Positions 56,641 to 64,000 of a stretch of 64,000 bases of DNA are shown here, one piece after another. The notes beneath the pieces were generated by a model. That model saw only the letters and a list, made by a program, of their open reading frames with translations, was not told the DNA's origin and searched no databases. Made by a program: the position numbers and the translations under genes. Source of the stretch: Adiantum capillus-veneris (lineage: Eukaryota; Streptophyta; Polypodiopsida; Polypodiales; Pteridaceae); assembly GCA_014529385.2 (NCBI GenBank), contig CM043962.1, forward strand, positions 129,394,074-129,458,073, in the 5' to 3' direction. Position 1 is the stretch's first letter. Every line of letters starts with the position of its first letter.

Positions 56641-57690
56641 GCCCACAAGATCTAAAGCTTCCTTCATCACTCCTTCTAGAGGCTCATAACCTTTTAAGTG
56701 AAGATCCTTTTTGAAAGTTTTGTTTTTTAGACCTTCAATAAAAAGCACTGGTAATCGGTCTTGTTGTGGTACCTTCTCGCGGTAGGCATCTGTCAAGGCA
56801 TTGTTTGAATCTCAATGAGGCTTCCTTCACCTTCTCGTTAACGTTTTTTTTGAAAGTATATATCTGTGACACAATGTTATGCTTATTCCTCATTTGAAAA
56901 ATTATTTTGCAAACTCCGTTAAGAGATTCTGTATCGTGGCAAAAACTTTTCTATTCAGTGATTGGAACCTAGTGAAGCTATCCCTTCCAACGTTAAGAGG
57001 AATCCTTTGTATTGGGTACACTTTCTCTGCTCTCAAGACTTGCTTTAAAAGAGATAAAATGCATGAGGATCTCCCAATGCACCATATTTCTCGATCACGC
57101 ATTTTGCTACTTGGGATGGTCCAATTTCCGTGGTCCAACCACATATCTTATCATTTTTGGTTCTCTCTCAAAGACATCTCTCCATATTTGTCGTTTTGGA
57201 GAGAATCCTGGTGGGATCCTCTCTATCACACACTTTGGCATTGTTTCTGGAACTCTACTTCTGAATCGTGGTCCTCTTGACATCATTACGGTAGTATAAC
57301 CACCCGTTTGGCTTAATGGGTTAGGAACTACACTCCCTTGAACAAAAGTACTTGATGTTTGTGCCACAAAAGTGATGATGTGGCCTGGCCTAAAGGACAG
57401 AGCCTGGACAGAAGGGTCTAGAAACTCTACATGCACATGTGTGTGGCAATGCAAGTATTGTGGGTAGCAGTACACTAGCACCATTACTCGGGTAATCAAG
57501 CATTTGACAGGCATTGGGTGCATTAATGAATGTGGTCCATGTGATAAAATTCCGTTGCTTGTGAGGGACCAAATGATTGAGGAATGTTGTCTTGCAATGA
57601 GTGGTGCAAGTAGTGTGAAAGGTGGTTCGACTATGCATGATGCTCTACATGATGCTTTCATCGGAGAGGATAGCCTAGGTATTGTCACGT
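56560..57690 (-). pseudogene. Antisense gag-like fragment of an unassigned LTR element
   Basis: On the minus strand a frame of 193 codons (57688-57107) ends with SPKRQIWRDVFEREPKMIRY, followed after frame changes by FATIQNLLTEFAK and then, at 56796-56566, DAYREKVPQQDRLPVLFIEGL and LKGYEPLEGVMKEALDLVGN. The last part has the cadence of a retrotransposon gag (QxDR, F-x-GL, helix-rich). The first part is Pro/Ser-rich and unknown. Family not identified. Confidence 0.4.
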
Positions 57691-58373
57691 GTGCACTTCA
57701 CTTGCGCCACGTGGACGAGCTTCTGCTATAGTCTAGCGTCAGTCGTAGTCTAGTGTAGGACCTAGCCTGGCACTTTGTGAGCCTCTAGCAAGACGAGCAT
57801 GTCCAAGCTGGTCATAGTTGCATACCCTCACTTGCATTGTCAAGTCACTTAGGCATACGAACAATCACTTAAGTCATTTGTTAATAATTGACTTTGACAC
57901 GACATTTATTAAAAGTAGGTATGGCAAATGGCTAGAGGACCTATAAAAGAAGCCCTTGGGCACCAAAGTCAAGCAGAGGAGCAGTAGAAGAGCCTCTTAG
58001 TAGTACCAGCGCTTGGGTAGCCATCAACCAGCGTTTTCCCCGGCAACATCAGCGATTTACCATCAGCATTCAGCCCTACCCTCACCGTCGATCTCAGCCT
58101 CATCGTCAACAAATTCCTAGCGCTTTTGCGTTCAGTCATAGCCTCGCTGTACGAGCATCTCTACCAAGCATCGTCGTTGTCGTCGCAGTCGCAGTACCCT
58201 CAGCGTTTTCAGTTTTCAGCCCATAGCCTCTTCAATGTTTTCAGTTTTCAGCCCATCGCCGTCCCCGGTGATAGCAGATCAAGCCACAGCCTTGCCGTCA
58301 TCGTCACAGTACCAAGTATCTACAGCCTTCAGGCGGGCGTGGATCTGAAACATTGATCTTACTACAAAAATGA
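57691..58373 (+). promoter_or_regulatory. TATA-containing promoter/leader region before the Penelope-like element
   Basis: CTATAAAAGA at 57941-57950 is a good TATA box, followed by about 420 bp with repeated CAGCGTTTTC, TCAGTTTTCAGCCCAT (twice, at about 58208 and 58240) and TCGTCGTTGTCGTCG. It could be an LTR-like promoter of an unrelated element or the leader of the Penelope-like element, whose family often carries pseudo-LTRs. Not resolved. Confidence 0.3.
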
Positions 58374-58570
58374 AAAACACTTTTAACTTCTTCTTTAGCT
58401 TCAACCAGCAATGTTAATGACTTTCAGGTACTTCTTTTCGACCCTTCTTTCTTTTTGGTAGCTAGAAGTAGTCATAGTCTGTATCAAGAAAGATTTAAGT
58501 TTTTAGCTAAGTCTAATTTGAAGAATTTGCATGTTTTTCGTGATGGTCCTAGTCGTTGGGCTTCTTTTAA

Positions 58571-59780
58571 AATGTCTTAGTTAGTACTCATTACACAAGT
58601 TCTTCCATAAAAGCCCTCAATCGTTTGAGGCGTTTAAGGAAAAAACATCTTGTGGTAGATCGTCCTTTAAGTCCGGTTCATACCTCTCAAGTTATTTATG
58701 TTATTTATAGTATTCATGATAGTTCTATGATGTATGTTGGCCAAACCTTTCGAACAGCTTTTGTCCGTTTTCAAGAACATGTAAGAGAAGCGAGAAAAGT
58801 TCAAAGTAAGAGCACCGTACGTGAAAGTGCGAAACCCTTGTATGTGGCAATAGCAAAACATGTCTTTGAGTCTTTCTGTTGTTTTTCCATTGAGCATATA
58901 GAGGGTAATTTTAGGAACTCTAAAGAGTTCTATAAATTAGCGTGGCCTCGGGAGTTGTTTTGGATGAGAACTTTGCATACTTTTTTCCCTGAAGGTTTCA
59001 ACTTGGAAGGAAAGTCTTCTTTACGTAAAAATAAGACAATTTACCATAAGAAACCTATACTTTGGCGAAGGCATCCCAAACCCGAGTTACTTCTCCCTTC
59101 AAGTCAGTTCAAAAGAACTTGGATTCCTAAAGGTTCTTGTTCAGATCCACCTTCTATCCTTGAAATCAATCCAGTTGTCTTGCACAACACTGTTTCTAGT
59201 AGAGTACGAGGTCTCCTTAGGGCTTCAATCTCTAGAATTGAGAGTGATGGCCCTTCTAACCATAGAATTTTTGCTTATAGGGATTTCAAACGGAGATTGA
59301 TTTACCTATCTAGAGCCATGGAGTTGGGTTCTTTTTCGTATAAATTATTTGAAAGGTATAATATGAGGATCCTATTTAAGCTCTTGTATACCCTTGAAAA
59401 CTACTCTTATGAAGATTTGGAGCTAAGAGAGTCTCATAGTACTCAACTTCGAGTACTGCTAGGCAAATTTCTGAAGTCCAAGTGTCCTAGTGTGAAAAAT
59501 CCCTTGGTTGGAAAGAAAGATTTGTTGATAACTATCTTTACTTCCCCTGACTTAGACAAGATTGGATTAAGCTCTATTTTGAGATCTCAAGAAGCTTTGG
59601 ATGCTCTCCCTCCTTGTGTGAGAAAGGTGTGGAACCATCCCGTCGTAGCTTTCAAATATGTAAAAACTTTAGGACAAAAAGCTTTCAACTATAGTGACAT
59701 CGGACGTAATCTTAAAAAGCAAGAAAGGCTAGCAATTTCAAGTATTGATTGCCCTTGTAGTAAAACTGCCTTTTCTTTTA
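58571..59780 (+). pseudogene. PLE endonuclease domain and linker
   Basis: The endonuclease would nick target DNA for target-primed reverse transcription. With residues counted from 58625: VIYVIY at 23-28, YVGQT at 37-41, R48 and H52 in VRFQEHVREARK, E110 in PRELFWMRTL, N126 in PEGFN. These are the GIY, YIG, R/H, E and N positions of the superfamily in the right order; the WMRTL..FPEGFN tail is typical of Penelope endonucleases. About 250 residues of less familiar basic sequence follow, up to DCPCSK at the CxC motif (residues 375-380). No ATG is obvious: the frame is open from 58571, and an upstream frame (58374-58577) ending FRDGPSRWASFKMS may be the true N-terminus after one more frameshift. 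Confidence 0.8.
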
Positions 59781-61540
59781 TGGAAATGGAGCTTTGCGTC
59801 ATGTAGCTACTGCCGATTGTTCTATTTTTCCTTTGGATTCCTTGAAAGACCTTTTCTCAAGAGGTACAAAATATTGGCTTTCTTCCTCAAATGACTCTTG
59901 TCTTTTCAAAGCCATAGAGAAAGGAATTTCTAGTTTTGTAGTAAAGTTTGAGGAGGCTTTAGGAGTTCAAGGTGTTTTTACCCATTGGAAGTCTTTAGTC
60001 CTCAAGAAAGCTTCTTTGAAATTAGCATCTTGCTCTAGGAACGTTTCTTGAGGAAGGAACAGCTTATCTTGTTCTGATTGTGATGCTCTTAGGAAATGTC
60101 ATCATTATTTTGTATTCTCTTACGTAGATAAGTGCTCTAATAACTTTGTTGTTACGTGCAAAAAATTCTATTTAGAATGCTTGTTAGGTGAAGTAAACTC
60201 TCAGACTTACAATGATTGTGATCTTTCGATGCAAGAGGTTATCTTGAAACATCAAGACTTTTGCAAGTCTTTTGGTTTCAAGTGCCAACCTAAATTACCT
60301 TTTTTTATATACTGTTTGGAAGTTCCACAAGAATCCTATAAAGCCTAGATTTCTAGATGCTTCTTGTAACACCTCTTTGACCGAGGTTTCCAAATGGCTT
60401 AGTTATTGTTTCAAAGCCATTTTACCTAGCGTAAATGAATTGTGGAAAAATATGCTAAAGGAAGCAGACGTACCTACCGATTTAAGTTGGATTTTAAATG
60501 ATTCAGTAGGTGTGATTCCTGTTATAAAGTTTTTGAACTCTTCAAGAAGTCTTAAGGAGAAATCTTCTCCTTTATGTCTCCAAACTTTTGACTTTACAAT
60601 GCTATATACGAAGCTAAATTTGGAGGACCTTAAATTTAGAGTCAAGTCTCTTATTTCAAAAGTTTTTGCGTACGAGTTTGAGAAGGATAGGTACAAGGTA
60701 TTGCTAGTAGAAAAGTAAGCCTTGAACTTTGACTTCTTATGGCTGAAAAGTAAGAATGTAGATGTAGACAAAGGAAGAAAGAGATTCACCAGGATTGTAG
60801 ATGACATTGACATCATATCTTGGTTAGATTTTCTTTTGGACAATTTATATATAACCATCGGCGACTCTCTTTTCCTTGAATCGATATCCCTATGGACACC
60901 AATTGTGCAGTTTTTCTTTAATTTCTGTCTTTTTACTTTTGAGTTTGATTTCATGGAGCGTCTTGTCCTTGCTAACACTTGCACAATATTTTTGCACAAG
61001 TTATGCAATGTAAAACGCTTTGTAGATGATCTTTTTGTTCTCGACGTTCCTTCTTTTCAAGATTTTATGTACTTGAATTCGAGTTTTGTAGGCGGAGAAA
61101 TTTATCCTAAGGAGTTTTGTGAACTTAACTGTATCACAAATAGCGATTGTTGTGCCTTTTTTTAGACCTTAAGATTTTTCAGACTCCCTTGGGATTAGAA
61201 GTAGATATCTATGATAAGCGCCTCGAACCAGAATATGCCAATCCAAATATCATTTGTATGCCTTACATTTCTTCACATTTCTTCGAACATTTTTCTTTTA
61301 GCTAAGTACGGTGTCATTTGCTCTCAACTATTTAGATTTTCTCGTCTTTGTTCTAGTAAACCTGCTTTTGTTGTTCAATCTTGCCATCTTATTTCTTTAC
61401 TAGCTGAAAAAGGATACTTATTCAAAAGAATCATGAAAAACGTTCGTTCATTTTTACATCGTAGTAAGTTTATTTTTAATGTTTCTTCCTTTGGAATGCT
61501 CAAGATATCAATAGTAAATTCAATAGAAGTGGGGAGCTAA
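59781..61540 (+). pseudogene. PLE reverse transcriptase domain
   Basis: After a frameshift near 59775 the frame reads RHVATADCSIF and LFSRGTKYW (start of the RT region), passes the stop at 60049, then FVFSYVDKCSNNFVVTCKKF near 60110-60170, typical of Penelope/telomerase-like enzymes. After a shift at a T run (about 60302-60308): TVWKFHKNPIKPRFLDAS and motif A TFDFTMLYT with the catalytic D at 60590. Motif B is coded out of frame at 60880-60909 (IPMDTNCA in place of the usual PMGTNCA). Motif C is KRFVDDLFVLD with DD at 61025-61030, then GEIYPKEF. The thumb side continues FLDLKIF and IYDKRLEPEYANPN in another frame and YGVICSQLFRFSRLC, LLAEKGYLFKRIMK in a third, ending at 61540. Confidence 0.82.
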
Positions 61541-62555
61541 AAAGCCCACTTTTTGTTTGACTTAATAACACCTTATGTTTGATCTACACATCTTTGATCT
61601 TTCTCGGCCAAGAAAAAATTCCAATGTTGAAACTTCGTTGTTCAGTTCTTCACATCTCTAATGTGCTATGGGTTGTACCTTTAAGATTTTAATAGGTGGA
61701 TCTGATGCAACTAAAGATGGTAGATGATCCTAGCCAAGAGGAGAGGACAGGCATATCAAAGACTAGCAGGCGGAGATCTCGAGAGACTTACATAGAGAGC
61801 TTGAGTGTGGATCGTCATGTGACCCGGTCACGTGCACAAGCTCTCAGCATTCCTTTACGCCTTGTAGGTAGATCCAGAGAATGCGAGACGGGAGAGCATT
61901 CGTAGGGGGAAGCTCCTTGTTCGCACCAATTGAAGGCGTGCAAATGAAGCTACCGAGCTCATTCACACCGAGATTCCTGAGTCAGATGAGGCGGCTTTAC
62001 AAGAGCCTGTGCCGGATGCCACTGTTGCTGAGCTGGAGTATGATGAGGAGAGCAATGTCCTTGATGATGGAGGCATGCTCGCTTCAAACGACTCATCTTC
62101 TGCATCTGATGATGCATTTGACTCTTGAGGCTCCATACTTCTTAGGATGCTTCAGAGAGGAGGCTTTAATTGATTTTAGACTCGCCATAACGGACATTGG
62201 ATTTATTTCGGATGTAGTGTTTCTTGTTTTGTTTGTATGTACTTCTAGCATATCCCATGGACATGGTTCGAACTTTGTAGTTTGTTTCATCATTGATGCA
62301 GAAGATGAGTTTGTCTATCTTTTCATGCTATGTTGTAACTTGTTTTAGTGTCTAGCTTGCTGCTTGTGTTTTCAGCATTGTACAATGTTATTATAAGTCC
62401 AACAGGTCGGTCGGTTGAGGTCCATGAAAAATTGAATAAATGCACGGTTGTTTACAAATGGTATGTATTGATTATGTACCTAAAAGAGTATTCGATATAG
62501 AGGTATGTCCCTTACGTTTGGATACCGTACTTTACCTGACGTACCTTTCCACCTT
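61541..62555 (+). other. Stretch with a degenerate acidic C-terminal-like frame
   Basis: 61696-61905 reads ESLSVDRHVTRSRAQALSIP. After stops, 61950-62128 reads an acidic tail (ELEYDEESNVLDDGGMLA, SSSASDDAFDS). This looks like the end of a retroelement or other polyprotein but no domain is diagnostic. From 62130 on no coding is seen. Confidence 0.3.
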
Positions 62556-62870
62556 GAACCTTTCTGAGTGGTCCAAGTCAAAGGGAACTAATTTAATAAG
62601 TTGTACCAACTTATGGTACCCTTCGAGGGGCCTAAAACGTAAAAATAAAAGCAAGAGCCAAATTGCGTAAACAGTTGATGACATGGTAGGCTGTACGAAC
62701 CGCCGCAAAATGTGTCGCGATTTGCACCAACAGCTTGCCATGTTAGCAACTGTTTACGCAATTTGGCTCTTGCTTTTATTTTCATGGCTTTAGGCCCCCT
62801 CGGTCGGGGTATGATAAGTTGGTACAACTTATTAAATTAGTTCCGTTGACTTGGGCACTCAGAAAGGTTC
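62556..62870. repeat. Long inverted repeat, ~140-bp arms, 35-bp loop
   Basis: Arms 62556-62694 and 62730-62870 are complementary over nearly all their length, including long perfect blocks such as AAATAAAAGCAAGAGCCAAA and GGAACTAATTTAATAAGTTG. Mismatches and small gaps cluster near the apex and around GAGGGGCCTAAA. The unit could be a foldback transposon, a MITE-like element or a hairpin RNA source. No terminal target duplication was apparent. Confidence 0.9.
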
Positions 62871-63089
62871 CATAAGTTGGATAAACTTCTTCAGCTCCAA
62901 GAGTTTCTAGGCCCCTTTCTTCGGGTCGTGTCCTTTAGGCCATGCCACGTCACCACTTTGTGATAGTTTTGAGATCCCGATGATCTTGTAGCTTCAGTTT
63001 TCAAAAAATGTGCATGTCACGAGACTCGTTGAATCCAGTTCTTCCCACAGCTTGTGTCTCAAATCTTTGTGTATTGGTCAGCCGGTGCC

Positions 63090-63830
63090 AAGTTGTCATT
63101 CATTCAATATGCATTGAAGGTATCATCATTTTTTCATGAAAAGATCGAGTTCACTAAGTATGATGGTAAGATGGATGCAATTGTCATTTTTTCTTGGTTA
63201 CATCAATGGAATTCTCATTTGAAAGTTGTTTGAAAGAGTGAAAATCATAAGGTTCCACTAGTCTCTATGCATTCCATGGATGGTGCTATTATCTAGAAAA
63301 AGAATTAATGAAGGAGGGGTTGGCTGCACACAAGGTGGTCAAACTTCTCGCCTAGTGTCCCCTTTCACATATAATCAGGAGGAATTCCAAGTGGATCTTA
63401 AGGTGCACTTCTTGCCTCTGAAGAGATTGAAAGAGGACTTTTGGACTTTGTCACAAAGTGTTAAACCTGTGATGCCTTATGCTAATTGAGTATGATTCAT
63501 CCTCGACAGACTCCTTCAAGACCATTGGTAGTGGTAATGGTAAAGCCACATTCTTCGTCTCACGATTCAGACACATCTAAGGAAAAGAACAAGAATAAGG
63601 AAAGAACAAGGACACGAGCATAGAAAAGAACAATGCTTGGATGAGCATAGACTCACAAGAGAAAATTCCACAAAACATTCTAGGAGGTAGAATCATCAAA
63701 GATGAAGTTGCACAATAGGGGAAGGATTGTGGGTGTTGTCATTGCCATGTCTTAAGACACATTAAGGAGTGTCCAAAATTTAGCTCTGGTTCCTCATCGA
63801 CTAGCGAGCCTAGTGCTCAAGCTTGTGCGA
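63090..63830 (+). pseudogene. Decayed gag with zinc-knuckle remnant (LTR retrotransposon)
   Basis: YDGKMDAIVIFSWLHQWNSH near 63155 is followed, after stops, by EEFQVDLKVHFLPLKRLKED (63379-63440) and VKPVMPYAN. The three words are those of a gypsy-type gag core. At about 63724-63775 CCHCHVLRHIKEC is a zinc knuckle one residue short. Truncated by frameshifts, and the window ends before any protease. Confidence 0.6.
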
Positions 63831-64000
63831 GCATGTGATTGTCTGACCCACTGTGTCATTGCAGATACACTCGGTGCAGGTTCAATAGATACACTTGGGC
63901 ACTGGCAACTTCGAGGGACTTTTCAATAAATATCTTAGAATATTCCCCAATGCAAGTATGAAAAGGTCTCTTGGGCCTCATTTCTTAGTGTGTGGAGAAG

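Larger units (their letters stand above)
58374..61540 (+). mobile_element. Penelope-like retroelement with N-terminal GIY-YIG endonuclease (Chlamys-like)
   Basis: One decayed coding unit reads endonuclease, CxC linker, reverse transcriptase on the plus strand. This permuted order (endonuclease first) defines the N-terminal EN+ Penelope-like elements: Naiad in invertebrates and Chlamys in green algae, spike mosses and slime molds. The linker motif CPC lies at 59750-59758. Between the GIY-like and YIG-like words there is no cysteine pair, and the absence of the usual CCHH set is a stated feature of Chlamys. The open frame is interrupted by frameshifts near 59775, 60305, 61158 and 61290 and by stops at 60049-60051 and 60716-60718. 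No poly-A, target duplication or pseudo-LTR could be fixed. Confidence 0.82.

Noticed and set aside
57300-57345. TGGCTTAATGGGTTAGG as a tRNA or SINE A box
   Set aside because: No B box at the right distance, and the bases lie within the antisense 193-codon frame.
1-64000. CRISPR array, bacterial operon, organelle DNA, rRNA or canonical tRNA gene
   Set aside because: No regularly spaced repeats with unique spacers, no ribosome-binding-site-led gene runs, and no conserved rRNA or complete tRNA cloverleaf were seen.

Overview
The window reads as nuclear DNA of a land plant with a large, repeat-laden genome. It holds one recognisable host gene, split by very long introns, many Ty3/gypsy and Ty1/copia LTR retrotransposons nested in one another, tRNA-derived SINE-like units, long CT/GA/GT/CA microsatellites and one Penelope-like retroelement. 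No organelle, bacterial or rRNA/tRNA gene was recognised. The N-terminal-endonuclease Penelope-like element and the intron sizes suggest a seed-free plant such as a fern or lycophyte, but the species cannot be fixed from sequence alone.

Layout. 1-9.8 kb: decayed gag-protease of one LTR element (466-2047), a decayed copia gag-protease (6534-7874) and a small antisense copia piece (9519-9790). 11.7-18.9 kb: an antisense chromovirus 3' half with its probable 3' LTR (11679-15261), a plus-strand 3' end of a relative (15990-16294), one copy of an LTR family called E here (16295-17570), and a 690-bp LTR-like direct repeat called J (18174-18859, second copy 21724-22415). 22.8-26.6 kb: a heavily decayed antisense copia gag-pol. 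28-31.3 kb: low-complexity DNA. 31.3-31.7 kb: an antisense SINE-like unit and a 19-bp minisatellite.

The host gene starts at 31935: the first three exons of a membrane-anchored protein disulfide isomerase of the plant PDIL5-2 kind. Intron 1 is 5.45 kb and carries LTRs of one family in opposite orientations. After exon 3 (ends 38136) no further exon is visible, so either the next intron is at least 25.8 kb or the gene is truncated. That stretch holds a copia derivative H (38619-42130, target duplication CTTAT), a second copy of E (from 42148) into whose LTR an antisense gypsy element F (42468-55649) was inserted, and inside F's integrase a younger plus-strand chromovirus G (43970-50617, target duplication TCGTT).

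58.4-61.5 kb carries the most unusual object: a Penelope-like element with its GIY-YIG endonuclease at the N-terminus, a CxC linker motif and a telomerase-related reverse transcriptase, broken by several frameshifts and stops. At 62556-62870 is a ~140-bp-arm inverted repeat, and the window ends in another gag fragment.

A pattern across elements stands out: six LTR elements (D, D2, F, G, J and the intron-1 LTR) each carry a short hairpin 16-20 nt before the 3' LTR, next to the polypurine tract. The stems differ in sequence but stay paired, and the loops resemble AGGA.
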